This document shows positions 16,337 through 24,419 of a stretch of DNA of 42,480 bases, one piece after another. A model generated the notes under the pieces. That model did no database searches. It saw only the letters and a program-made list of their open reading frames with translations, and had not been told where the DNA came from. The stretch comes from Candidatus Obscuribacterales bacterium (lineage in GTDB: Bacteria > Cyanobacteriota > Vampirovibrionia > Obscuribacterales > Obscuribacteraceae), in NCBI GenBank assembly GCA_019746975.1, contig JAIERK010000169.1, positions 1 through 42,480 of the forward strand. The letters run 5' to 3'. How positions within the stretch are numbered: position 1 is the first letter of the stretch; every line of letters starts with the position of its first letter. A program made the translations under genes and the position numbers.

Positions 16337-16595
16337 CATTCGTTGCGATCTCTTCCGTGTCTATTAAGCAAGTTTTTTTGTGTAGGCAAACTCTTGCATT
16401 CAGGAGGCGTTTCAATAATCACATTCTAGGTTAGTCTGGACCGTCCCCACATCATTCCAGAGGACGATTACAAAAATGTGCTAGTGAAGTGAGACTGAAG
16501 GAGGTCCTAAGTGCGGCTAAAATCAGCAGTACGGAGGATGACTCCGCGCCTATACTCTTTTAAGCTGAAAATTGAGAGTAGACGGAGTAGATAGT
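16337..16595 (+). promoter_or_regulatory. upstream region of the HxlR gene, with a shared peptide-like motif
   Basis: Promoter sequence for the regulator is expected here. Between 16452 and 16481 the stretch reads IIPEDDYKNV if translated. A near-identical DNA block occurs at 20044-20080 with differences at third codon positions. See findings. GGAGGATGACT at 16535-16545 resembles a ribosome binding site but has no suitable start after it. Confidence 0.3.
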
Positions 16596-17003
16596 ATGTC
16601 AGAAGCTAATTCGGTGTGTCCGATCTATGGTCTTCTTAAACTGTTAAGCGCAAAGTGGACGATTGAGATTTTACGAGAGCTATCGATCAAACCAACTAGA
16701 ACGACAGAGTTTCTGAGAAGCACACCCGGACTAAAGATGAAGTGCCTTCAGGAGCGACTCAGGGCGCTGCAAGCTGCTGGTCTTATTGCTCGTGATGTTT
16801 CACCAAATAAGGTGCCCTCGGGAACGTACCACGTTACTGCAAGGGGTTTGAGAATGATTGAGGTGTTAATCGCAATCCGAGAGATTGCCGCCGAAACTAT
16901 GGACTATAGCTGTGTGTGTCCCCTCGAATTTCAAAAGGAGCATCACGGTTCTCTCAATAACATAGAATTCGACTGTCCTACTCGGGTTGAGCGTTGTTCT
17001 TAA
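16596..17003 (+). CDS. HxlR-family winged-helix transcriptional regulator
   Basis: This 135-residue protein has the HxlR pattern: an N-terminal cysteine followed by CPIYGLLKLLSAKWTIEIL, then a helix-turn-helix (TTEFLRSTPGLKMKCLQERL) and a wing (GTYHVTARGLRM). HxlR proteins bind DNA as dimers, and several sense redox or aldehyde stress through the conserved Cys (here C8). Four more Cys sit in the C-terminus (CVCP, DC, CS). I chose ATG 16596 because GGAG lies 8 nt upstream; a TTG at 16572 is in frame but lacks one. The DUF2892 gene converges on it 14 bp away. The target is unknown. Confidence 0.88.
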   Translation: MSEANSVCPIYGLLKLLSAKWTIEILRELSIKPTRTTEFLRSTPGLKMKCLQERLRALQAAGLIARDVSPNKVPSGTYHVTARGLRMIEVLIAIREIAAETMDYSCVCPLEFQKEHHGSLNNIEFDCPTRVERCS

Positions 17004-17017
17004 CGGTCTTCCTTGCC

Positions 17018-17287
17018 TTAGTCAGGTCTATCAACGCTGGTCCTTTCTCTGTTCCAAGGCAATTGAGAAACAAAAAAAACCAATGCGCAACTGTCGGATA
17101 CTCCGGACACAATCATACCCAATGCCACTACCACCGACAGCCAGATGAACGGCGGATAGACGACATAAGCCAACCCGATTCCAACAAGTATCAGTAGACC
17201 GGAGACAATGCGAACCTGCCGTTCAATTGACCATCCTATGGTTCTTCGCTCTCCACAAGTAGAGACTCTCAGATCTTGACTCGTCAT
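17018..17287 (-). CDS. DUF2892 (YgaP-like) small membrane protein
   Basis: This 89-residue protein has two transmembrane helices (GLLILVGIGLAYVV and WLSVVVALGMIVSGV) preceded by the basic ERQVRIVSG segment and followed by a D-x-C-ALVFF-LPWN end. This matches the DUF2892 domain found alone or fused to rhodanese (YgaP) and implicated in sulfur/redox handling. AAGGTGG lies 6 nt before ATG 17287, so the longer frame to 17329 is not used. Next to an HxlR regulator and a cytochrome c. Confidence 0.8.
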   Translation of the reverse strand: MTSQDLRVSTCGERRTIGWSIERQVRIVSGLLILVGIGLAYVVYPPFIWLSVVVALGMIVSGVSDSCALVFFVSQLPWNRERTSVDRPD

Positions 17288-17511
17288 GATATTCCACCTT
17301 TTTAGAATGTCGAATGCCGGAAATGACATCCAGTTTTGTTCATGGTAAGACTATTTCACACCAGACAGAGACAGCCATCGACTGTCAGAGCGATCAACAT
17401 CCATCGCGAGGATGATCCCTTAGCGGACAACAGGCTTTATAATTCATCTGATCCGTACAGCAATACATATTTTTGTTTCGTGCGATCGAAATCACAGCAA
17501 AGGGGGCAAAT

Positions 17512-18270
17512 ATGCATGCAAGACGGGTGCTGGCAGGATCTATCCTGACCATACTGTTCGCTGTCGGATCTGTAGTCATCTCCTCGGTATGCGAGGCCAG
17601 CGACGAAGGCAGCACTTCAGAGCATTCGTTCTGCCCTAAGCCCGCGTCGCCCGAGAGCAGGAGAGGACGGGCCCAATTTACAAAAAACCGGTGCAATACG
17701 TGTCACACCGTAGGTGGTGCCGGAGGGTGCCTGGCGCCCCCATTGGACGGCATCGGAGCTCGACGGTCGGAGGGATTTTTGCTCTTAAGAATTGCAAAGG
17801 GAGAAAAGCATGAATCCGAGTTTAACGCAAAGTACGGAGAAGAGCTCATGCCCCATTTGAGAATCGCTCCTCCAGATGCACGCGCAGTAGTCCAGTATCT
17901 TCTTACCATTCCTGGTCCACAGAAAGGATTTAAGATTGTCGGGCACAACGAAGCAAAACCGAACGATCAACCCGGCGATGCCTCCACTGGCGATGCAGCA
18001 TCGATAAGACGAGGGCGGTCATTACTGAGTAGCAAGGGTTGTCTTGCTTGTCATTCCATAGGTGATTTGGGTGGATCTTTTGCGCCAAAGTTAGATGGTA
18101 TCGGCAGCCGGCGGACGAAAGAGTTCATAAAATCCCAGATGAAAAATGCCGATTTGCTAACACTTGGCGTGGACTCCGAATACAGCACGAAAGGCACCAA
18201 TATGCCACCACTGAATTTGACCGATCAAAACGTTTCCGATCTGGCCAACTATTTAATGTCGCTCAGGTGA
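17512..18270 (+). CDS. exported di-haem cytochrome c
   Basis: A 252-residue protein with a signal peptide (about residues 1-29) and two cytochrome c domains, each with one CxxCH: CNTCH (C61, C64, H65) and CLACH (C177, C180, H181). Each is followed by a similar G-G...P.LDGIG.RR block, so the protein arose by internal duplication. M113 and M231 (NMPPL) are likely axial ligands. It is a periplasmic electron-transfer protein and a distant paralogue of the one at 32540. AGGGGG lies 5 nt before ATG 17512. A TATAAT box (17437-17442) lies ~70 bp before the start. No oxidase gene is adjacent. Confidence 0.9.
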   Translation: MHARRVLAGSILTILFAVGSVVISSVCEASDEGSTSEHSFCPKPASPESRRGRAQFTKNRCNTCHTVGGAGGCLAPPLDGIGARRSEGFLLLRIAKGEKHESEFNAKYGEELMPHLRIAPPDARAVVQYLLTIPGPQKGFKIVGHNEAKPNDQPGDASTGDAASIRRGRSLLSSKGCLACHSIGDLGGSFAPKLDGIGSRRTKEFIKSQMKNADLLTLGVDSEYSTKGTNMPPLNLTDQNVSDLANYLMSLR

Positions 18271-18438
18271 AGAGCTGGCGTTCAGCAATGCCGGCAGGAA
18301 CTAGTGAATCCCGCTTCGAGCGCTGCTAGGGTGGTCTTCTCGAACACACACTGATGACCATTGCTAGTTGACTGCACGCGGTTATTACAGGGTGTCGACA
18401 ATAGTTCGAAGTGTCAAGAATGGAAGCACTTTGGTCAG

Positions 18439-18515
18439 TCGAAAGGACGACTGCCAAACAAAAAAACATACTTAAAACGGGCGACGAAAAACCGTTGCAA
18501 CACTGTCAGTATGAC
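18439..18515 (+). promoter_or_regulatory. three-block upstream element, copy C (before the 53-codon gene)
   Basis: TCGAAAGGA (18439-18447), 16 nt, AAACATAC (18464-18471), 31 nt, CTGTCAGTATGAC (18503-18515), then 42 nt from CTGTCA to ATG 18545. Spacing matches copies A and B. Within the 31-nt spacer, CGACGAAAA is shared with copy B at the same position. Confidence 0.65.
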
Positions 18516-18544
18516 TTCACACAGCATAAATCGAGGGTGAAGCA

Positions 18545-18706
18545 ATGATTCTATCAGTTTCTCCAATTTTAATCGGGATTGGAGCATCGCTCGTCGCAGG
18601 CAGCTGCACTCTCAACGCTCTAAAGAGACTCTCAGAGCGCCTCGCGAATTTATCGAGAAAAGATTGTTGTCTCTCCGCCGCTCGAGTATTGAACACGGTG
18701 GAATGA
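18545..18706 (+). CDS. small (53-residue) membrane-anchored peptide gene
   Basis: Too short for most gene finders, but it has a clear GAGGGTG ribosome binding site 5 nt before the ATG, and the three-block element of the two usp genes at the right distance. The product has one hydrophobic segment (MILSVSPILIGIGASLVAG), then a basic helix (ALKRLSERLANLSRKD) and a C-terminal part with a CC pair. Likely a single-pass stress peptide. No homologue known to me. Confidence 0.55.
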   Translation: MILSVSPILIGIGASLVAGSCTLNALKRLSERLANLSRKDCCLSAARVLNTVE

Positions 18707-18884
18707 AGGCTGGAGGAAGTCGATCATTCTTTTGGCTACCCATATATTCATTCCTGGAGTAGAAGCCACATCTTACGTCAAAATGGGAAACTTCGCTTGA
18801 TCAATAAATATAGAAGCCAGTTGGACAGAACGATAGGTGATCAAGGGGCGCGATCGACCAATTCATTCAGAGGAGCCAAACAGC

Positions 18885-19670
18885 ATGACATCTCATCTAG
18901 AACAAATCCGTAATCTGTGGCTCACGAAGCTGCGGATTGGGGATCTTGCTTACGAGCGTGGTGACTTTGGCACCGCCCTGACGAGATATGAATCAGCTTA
19001 TCATGCAGCCGAAGAGCTGGCCAAACCAGATTGCATTTCTGTCTGCCTAATCAAAAAAGCAATCTGCATGTCTGCACTTAACAGAATGGATGAGGCGGAA
19101 AGCCTGATTCGGAAAGCAAATACAATCGAAGCCACAGGCGTCTTAGATGGAAATGAAGCCGGGCTGCTGCACCATGAATTTTCTGTCTTGCTGTTCAGAC
19201 TTGACCGATTTGATGAAGGTTTGAGAGAGGAAGAAAAGGCACTTGAGTTGTTAAACAAAGCCGAGAACGCTGATTGTCAACTTACTGTTTTGGTCCTAAA
19301 ACAACTCGCAGTCTATATGACGCTTGAAAAACAGTTCCAGGCCGCTAACTCACTTCTGGAAGGCGCAATCCGTATTGTACTCAGTGCATCAACAATTGGT
19401 AAGGATTCCTTATTGCATGGGCAAGTTCTAGCTACACAGGCCATCTTGCGCATCAACGAACACAAATTCGAGGAGGCACGCCAGCTCCAGGAGCACGCTA
19501 TTATGCTCATTGAGCTGCACAAAGGCCAATTTAACCCCAAATTGGCAGACCTTTATAAAATTTTTGCCAAACATATGGCAGCTGCCGGTCAAGAAGCGGA
19601 AGCAGAACAGTTTTTGAATCGAGCCCGACTAGTAAGCGAGCATAAGAAGTTGACTACGAAAATTTGGTGA
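18885..19670 (+). CDS. tetratricopeptide-repeat protein
   Basis: This 261-residue, all-helical protein has degenerate TPR units through most of its length (for example LAYERGDFGTALTRYESAY, ALNRMDEAESLIRKA, LDRFDEGLREEEKALELL, EHKFEEARQLQEHAIMLI). No signal peptide, so it is probably a cytosolic protein-interaction scaffold. GAGGAG lies 9 nt before ATG 18885; the in-frame GTG at 18837 has no site. Its last codons overlap the convergent membrane-protein gene by 42 bp. Related in style to the TPR protein at 24420 and the short one at 27233. Partner unknown. Confidence 0.8.
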   Translation: MTSHLEQIRNLWLTKLRIGDLAYERGDFGTALTRYESAYHAAEELAKPDCISVCLIKKAICMSALNRMDEAESLIRKANTIEATGVLDGNEAGLLHHEFSVLLFRLDRFDEGLREEEKALELLNKAENADCQLTVLVLKQLAVYMTLEKQFQAANSLLEGAIRIVLSASTIGKDSLLHGQVLATQAILRINEHKFEEARQLQEHAIMLIELHKGQFNPKLADLYKIFAKHMAAAGQEAEAEQFLNRARLVSEHKKLTTKIW

Positions 19671-19997
19671 GACACGTTTTCTGCTCCTGCGAGCGCCAGA
19701 TCGCCTGTACTTTACGCGTCCCCAACAAATAGCAATCGACAAGAAAGCCGAGTTGGTCATTACGATTCCTTTGGAAGCGTAATGAAAATGAAACCCGACG
19801 AGGCCACCAGCAATCCCAATAACAAGCAGCGGAATTCCCAAGAGCAGGTCTTTTGAACGGAAGACCAAGTTAATCGCAACTAGAAGCCATTCAATCGCGC
19901 ACAGGATGAGTGCAACAGGTAAAATTTTCCACGGTTCAATTCCGAAGAAAGAGGTTCGACAGCGGTCTCCGGTGGGGTTCTTCTCAGTCATGTTCAT
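19629..19997 (-). CDS. small membrane protein, unknown function
   Basis: A 122-residue protein with three hydrophobic segments (about 27-46, 52-70 and 78-93) and a strongly basic C-terminus (KYRRSGARRSRKRVSPNFRS), predicted cytoplasmic. The start has only a weak TGGA upstream; ATG 19997 and ATG 19991 are both possible. The 3' end overlaps the TPR gene on the other strand by 42 bp, which weakens the call a little. No family recognised. Confidence 0.5.
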   Translation of the reverse strand: MNMTEKNPTGDRCRTSFFGIEPWKILPVALILCAIEWLLVAINLVFRSKDLLLGIPLLVIGIAGGLVGFHFHYASKGIVMTNSAFLSIAICWGRVKYRRSGARRSRKRVSPNFRSQLLMLAY

Positions 19998-20492
19998 TAT
20001 TCCAGACAGTCATTAAGACTGATATAACCAAATCGAAAGAGATCATCATCCCCCCTAAGGATGATTACAAAAATGTGCCAAAGAAATCTGGTCTCAGTTG
20101 GTTGGCTGACAAGCGATGAGAAAATTGCATTCGAGTATTGGCTGATGAACATATCGACTAGTTCGGAGAAAGTCGATTCACCGACAGCAAGGTTCACGCC
20201 GCAGGTTCACGCCCAACTATACCCACAAAAGAACAATAACCCCGTTTAACGTCTCGATCGTTAGCTGAGATCTAGTCGTTCGGTTGTCAAATCCACACCA
20301 GTGCAGAAACGATCTATTAGTTGGTAAATCCTCATCCGGCAGATGGATGCACCGGATAAGGTGTCATGTAAAACTGTAAGTGTAAACACCATTCCGGTTC
20401 CGTTTTATAGCTGTGATCAATTATTGAAGCGGAGTCCAGGTCGGCATCGACAATCTGAAGATTGCTCGAAGAATTGAGTTGAGGATAGAGGA
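19998..20492 (+). other. 495-bp region ahead of a usp gene, with a decayed coding-like block
   Basis: Contains the peptide-like block at 20044-20080 (IIIPPKDDYKNVP if translated, continuing to a TGA at 20117-20119), shared with 16449-16483. It also contains a short tandem GGTTCACGCC...GGTTCACGCC at 20190-20213. A 62-codon open frame (20061-20249) has no ribosome binding site. CTGAAGATTGC (20454-20464), just before the usp gene, resembles the third block of the usp element. No complete gene is supported. Confidence 0.35.
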
Positions 20493-20999
20493 ATGAAAGT
20501 AATAGTGACTGTAGACGACTCTCCGTTTTCGCAAGAAGTAATTAAGGCGATCCAATCTCGACAATGGGAGCCGAATACTGAGTTCCGTATACTTACCGTC
20601 TTGGACTCGTGGCGTGAACTGAATGAGACTCTTGGAGATCTCGTGCCAGCGCATGAAGAAAGAAGAGAAAAGTTGGCGAACAAACTTTGTAAGAAGTACA
20701 GAGAAGTGTTGGAAAGTTCGATACCAGATGCAATTGTGCACTTCGAGGTTCGCAGAGGTGTACCGAAAGTACAAATTATTGATGCTGCCGTGGAATGGTC
20801 AGCTGACAAGATTTTTATAGGGTCACACGGGCACAGAACTTGTCCGCATAACCTTGTGGGTAGTGTGTCGCGCGCAGTCACAGCGCACGCTCCATGCTCG
20901 GTGGAGGTGATCAAGGAGAAGAAGACGGTGTCTAAGAAGTCCGTAGAGAGGGTCGCTGCGGCGGCCTCGGCATCAGTTTCCGAGCCAACCGAGTCTTGA
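20493..20999 (+). CDS. universal stress protein, UspA family
   Basis: This 168-residue Usp starts MKVIVTVDDSPFSQ and contains the ATP-binding signature GSHGHRTCPHNLVGS (G-x2-G-x9-G-S). The C-terminal ~25 residues (KKTVSKKSVERVAAAASASV) are an extra basic/Ala-Ser tail not part of the fold. GAGGATAGAGG precedes the ATG. Its N-terminus most resembles the Usp at 14133. Its leader has the AAGATTGC part of the third block at the expected distance but lacks the first two. Confidence 0.93.
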   Translation: MKVIVTVDDSPFSQEVIKAIQSRQWEPNTEFRILTVLDSWRELNETLGDLVPAHEERREKLANKLCKKYREVLESSIPDAIVHFEVRRGVPKVQIIDAAVEWSADKIFIGSHGHRTCPHNLVGSVSRAVTAHAPCSVEVIKEKKTVSKKSVERVAAAASASVSEPTES

Positions 21000-21109
21000 T
21001 GCTTGATGGATCGGGCTCAAAACTGGATGCCCAGATTCTTGGACAGCATCAGCTGATTCTCGGTCCGGTAAAAGAAGTGAGCATTCACTTATCGGGATTA
21101 TGCCTTGCT

Positions 21110-21397
21110 TCAATTTGTCTGTAGAAAGAGGCTTTTCGGACCACGGAGTCCAAACGGCTTTTTGTAAACGATCAGTTCGCCTGAAAGCCTGTGCTGAGGG
21201 ATTCGCGAAAAAAGCTGGCGAAAGGCTACGCGTGCTTCCGTCCGTGCTAACTCGGCTCCCAGACAGAAGTGAATTCCGGCACCAAATGTGAGGTGGCGGT
21301 TACTTTCTCTCTCGATATTGAATTCGTCCGGACGATCGAACACCAAGTGAGACAGCGGGTCGAAAACTTCGAACTGATCGAGTTTTTGGCTGGACAT
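21110..21397 (-). pseudogene. cytochrome P450, C-terminal remnant
   Basis: About 95 residues survive, corresponding to the last fifth of a bacterial P450 (usually ~400 residues). They include the haem-binding loop FGAGIHFCLGAELARTEAR (the Cys is the haem ligand), the preceding DRPDEFNIERESNRHL region and the end of the protein. The I-helix and ExxR regions are absent from the ~380 bp upstream. A remnant this size cannot fold as a P450. No ribosome binding site was recognised. Confidence 0.85.
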
Positions 21398-21669
21398 TAG
21401 TTTCGGTACTCGACGGACTTAATATTCGCTGTTCTACGCTAAAACGAGAAAACATCGCGCTCTCTGTTTTGCAGAAGGAGATTGAAACTTATTATAATGG
21501 GTTTGACGCCGCTGGCATGCATAGTGTCTGGCGAGTCCTGATGGCGTCTGAGCATAATCCTCGGCTATTTGATGCCTTGCACTCGAGTCCCCTATTTTCG
21601 CAAACTGATGTCCACGATGGCCCTTATCCTGACCGAGTCGGCTCATAAGCATTCTACCGGTTGGATCAA
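21398..21669 (+). other. intergenic region between the P450 remnant and a usp promoter element
   Basis: No supported gene; the 88-codon minus frame (21434-21700) does not extend the P450 homology. It marks where the rest of the P450 gene was lost. Confidence 0.3.
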
Positions 21670-21747
21670 CCGAAAGGACTAGCGCCCGACGGCAAAACAT
21701 ACGGACAAGGGACGACGAAAACTTGACGTTGCTCTGTCAAGATTGCA
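21670..21747 (+). promoter_or_regulatory. three-block upstream element, copy B (before usp at 21775)
   Basis: CCGAAAGGA (21670-21678), 16 nt, AAACATAC (21695-21702), 31 nt, CTGTCAAGATTGCA (21734-21747), then 41 nt from CTGTCA to ATG 21775. GATCARCCGAAAGGA is shared with copy A, and CGACGAAAA in the spacer with copy C. Confidence 0.65.
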
Positions 21748-21774
21748 TCAACAGCGGAATTGAGGACAACGACT

Positions 21775-22269
21775 ATGAAAATTTTGGTAGCGGTAGATGG
21801 AGCGGATTGTTCTGCCCGAGCAGTGGACTTTATAACGGAGAGACCATGGGGAAAAGAAGATCAATTCCTTATCGTGAGTGTGGTGGAGCCCATTCCACAA
21901 GAATTTGGATTGGGGTATGTTCCGCCTCCCAGTGGAGCGCTGGAACAACGCTACTACGACGACTGTGCCAAGGCTTGCGGTGACGCTGCCTCGATAGTAA
22001 AAAACGCTCTGCCTGAAAACTCAGTCGAGGTACAAGTTGGAGCTGGATTTGTAGCAGAAACACTCTGTCGCCTGGCCGATAGCTGGGAAGCAGACCTTGT
22101 AATTCTCGGGTCGCATGGAAGAAAAGGCATGTCTCACTTTTTCCTGGGCAGCGTCGCTGAGGAAGTCCTGAAGAAAGCACCTTGTTCCGTCGAGATAATC
22201 AAATTGAAGAAAGAATCAAAGCGAAAGGCTTTGTCCGCAGGAAAACAACAGAAAAAATCAGCTAAATGA
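21775..22269 (+). CDS. universal stress protein, UspA family (ATP-binding type)
   Basis: A 164-residue Usp, closely related to the one at 3256 over the whole domain (RPWGKEDQFL, EPIPQEFGLGY, YDDCAKACG). The ATP-binding signature GSHGRKGMSHFFLGS is complete. The lysine-rich tail (KRKALSAGKQQKKSAK) is probably unstructured. I chose ATG 21775, 9 nt after GAGG; TTG 21760 is in frame but would leave no site. A hairpin after the stop may end the transcript. The shared promoter element suggests that this gene and 3256 respond to one signal. Confidence 0.95.
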   Translation: MKILVAVDGADCSARAVDFITERPWGKEDQFLIVSVVEPIPQEFGLGYVPPPSGALEQRYYDDCAKACGDAASIVKNALPENSVEVQVGAGFVAETLCRLADSWEADLVILGSHGRKGMSHFFLGSVAEEVLKKAPCSVEIIKLKKESKRKALSAGKQQKKSAK

Positions 22270-22300
22270 CAATTATTAAGTGACAGAGGGATGAGCCGCG

Positions 22301-22327
22301 GAGTGGGCACCAAATATGGTGCCAACT
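22301..22327 (+). terminator. hairpin after usp, probable terminator
   Basis: GGCACCA-AATA-TGGTGCC (7-bp perfect stem) is extended by GAGT/ACTC after a one-base mismatch. Only a short T-run (CAGTTT) follows, so termination strength is uncertain. Confidence 0.5.
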
Positions 22328-22369
22328 CCCAGTTTACGCCTTAACTAGATATTCATCGAGGAACCGATC

Positions 22370-22528
22370 GTGGCTAATGGGCCTAAAGAGGACAACAAAG
22401 GCAAGGAATCGTCCTTCGCGGGCGCGCCGATCGTATTTTTGTGGTTGCTAACTTTGATTTTGATCGTCGGAGTCATTCAAAATTTCTCGGTCACGGAACC
22501 AGCTAGCACCAAAATTAGTTTTGATTGA
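22370..22528 (+). CDS. 52-residue single-pass membrane protein, FtsH N-terminus-like
   Basis: GTG start with GAGGAA 6 nt upstream; stop TGA 22526-22528. The order is a polar, lysine-rich start, then one helix (IVFLWLLTLILIVGVI), then NFS...TKISFD. This resembles the first ~45 residues of FtsH proteases (helix, NxF, then ISYS/ISF), but the protein stops where the FtsH periplasmic domain would begin. It may be a small membrane protein of its own or a trimmed FtsH start. No other FtsH sequence follows. Confidence 0.5.
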   Translation: MANGPKEDNKGKESSFAGAPIVFLWLLTLILIVGVIQNFSVTEPASTKISFD

Positions 22529-22611
22529 ATCTCCAGACAAGAAGAATTAGACGCAAAAAAGGGCTCTGATATGGAACAGAGAGATATCTGCAGAATGCTT
22601 ATCTCGTACTG

Positions 22612-24345
22612 TTAGGTGGAGCGATGCTGTAGTACGAGAGCGTCGTCATCAGGCACAGATGTTATCGCATCTTTCAAAATCGTCTCTCTGACTCGCATCC
22701 GATCAATCTTTCCATTTACGAGTGTCGGTATCTTGAGGAAAGGCACGAAGTCTTTTGGATCTGGGATCCATAGTGGTGACAGAGCTGATTGCTTTCTCAA
22801 TCGCTCCACCACATCGAAGGGAGACATTCCCAATTCTGAGTACGCTACAAGAAGTCGTTCTCCACGTCGGTCATCGGGCATCGAGACCACGCAAACAGTT
22901 TGTTCCGATGCACCTGTCGCGCTCATAATCTCGTCTTCTACAGCAAGATGAGGTACCATTTCACCGGCAATTTTGGAAAACTGACTCTCTCGTCCTGTGA
23001 TGGTCAAAAATCCGTTTTCATCTAGACATCCGATGTCGCCGGTTTTCAACCAACCATCTTTCAAAATCTTTGCCGTTTCGCTCGGTTGGTTGAGATAACC
23101 AACCATAACTTGTGGACCTTTCACATAAATCATGCCGGAGTGCCCTGGGGGTACCGGCTGACCCAGGGGGTCGGAAATCCGAATGTGGGTTCCAGGCAAA
23201 GGCAGTCCTACCGTACCAGGAACACTGCCCGGAACTAATCGACCGTCGGTAAGTTCCACAATGCCAGGGACATTACACGCCACCACAGGCGATGTCTCTG
23301 CGAGACCATACCCCTCGAAAGCTTTGTCTCCCAAGTTGGACTCGATGTCGATACGCTGTTGTGCCTTCAACTTCTCACCACCAAGTACACAAGTTCGAAC
23401 CGTAGCAAACTCTGACGGATCGCACCGACGCAGATATGTGCTCATCATAGTAGGTGTACAGACGAGAGTAGTGGCATCGTATCGTTCTGCAAGCTCACCT
23501 ATGCGCTTGGCATCAAATGGATTGTAATGGTAGACGACAGTCTCACCCAGACAAAGTGGTGACCAAAGAGTCATTGTAAAACCGAAGGAATGGAAAAATG
23601 GTATTACACCCAGTACCACCTCACCGGGTGCTATATGTCCTTGTATTCGTACAGCATGAATATTGGACAGAATATTCCTGTGCGAAAGCAGAACGCCTTT
23701 CGGCTGTCCAGTACTACCTGAAGTAAAGACAACCGTAGCAGGATCGTCTATATGGTATTCAGAGTTGAATTGATCGGAAACAAGATCGTAACCGTAACGT
23801 TGAAAGCTACAATCACTCAAACCATGGAAAAGGTGTCCTAGCAGATTGTCCGGTACTACTTCAGCTTCTGCCCATGCCTTTACTTTGTCCAGAAAAGAAA
23901 GCTCATTCTTCACTTCATCGAGATCGATCCAACCTTCTTCTAGTTCGAGCTTTAGCTTGCGAAGAAAACGTCGCGAAGTAATGACGGTCTTGATACCACA
24001 TTGAATAAGAACATCATTTAATAGCTTCCGAGTAAAAGAATAATTTAAGTTGACTGGGACCCTGCCAAGAAGAGTGAGCGCAACGTTGCTCATTGCTGCA
24101 CCAGCGGAAGGTGGCAGAAGAATGCCAATACATACCTGCTTGCCCAATTGTGGATCGAGCTTATTTGCCAATGCAAGTGATGCAACCAGGAGGCGCTGAT
24201 ATGTCAATTTAGTTCCAAACGAGTCGATTACGGCCAGACTGTGGGGGCGAGTCCTCGCTTGGTGCAGAAAGGCATGAGCAAGTGAATCCCATTGCGGAGG
24301 CAATGGCGGCAAACGTCGATAACCGGCTTCCTGCTGATGCAACAT
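22612..24345 (-). CDS. AMP-dependent acyl-CoA / acyl-ACP synthetase
   Basis: This 577-residue adenylate-forming (ANL) enzyme would activate a fatty acid with ATP and load it on CoA or ACP. Motifs: TSGSTGQPKGVLLSH (phosphate-binding, near 210), FHSFGF, GYGLAETSPV (near 345), GDIGCLDENGFLTITGR and SQFSKIAGEMV (hinge and GEM of the C-terminal domain), and the catalytic-Lys region NGKIDR. The sequence style is closest to the acyl-ACP synthetase half of Aas. GAGGATGAG precedes the ATG. It lies 74 bp after the TPR gene on the same strand, so they may share a transcript. A remnant of a paralogue lies at 31841. The PlsC-type enzyme at 1676 could be a downstream partner. Confidence 0.9.
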   Translation of the reverse strand: MLHQQEAGYRRLPPLPPQWDSLAHAFLHQARTRPHSLAVIDSFGTKLTYQRLLVASLALANKLDPQLGKQVCIGILLPPSAGAAMSNVALTLLGRVPVNLNYSFTRKLLNDVLIQCGIKTVITSRRFLRKLKLELEEGWIDLDEVKNELSFLDKVKAWAEAEVVPDNLLGHLFHGLSDCSFQRYGYDLVSDQFNSEYHIDDPATVVFTSGSTGQPKGVLLSHRNILSNIHAVRIQGHIAPGEVVLGVIPFFHSFGFTMTLWSPLCLGETVVYHYNPFDAKRIGELAERYDATTLVCTPTMMSTYLRRCDPSEFATVRTCVLGGEKLKAQQRIDIESNLGDKAFEGYGLAETSPVVACNVPGIVELTDGRLVPGSVPGTVGLPLPGTHIRISDPLGQPVPPGHSGMIYVKGPQVMVGYLNQPSETAKILKDGWLKTGDIGCLDENGFLTITGRESQFSKIAGEMVPHLAVEDEIMSATGASEQTVCVVSMPDDRRGERLLVAYSELGMSPFDVVERLRKQSALSPLWIPDPKDFVPFLKIPTLVNGKIDRMRVRETILKDAITSVPDDDALVLQHRST

Positions 24346-24419
24346 CAGAACTCATCCTCGTAATCTTAGATTAGGTGAACCTTAGCCATCCATTATCCCA
24401 AATTTCCTACTTAGGAACC

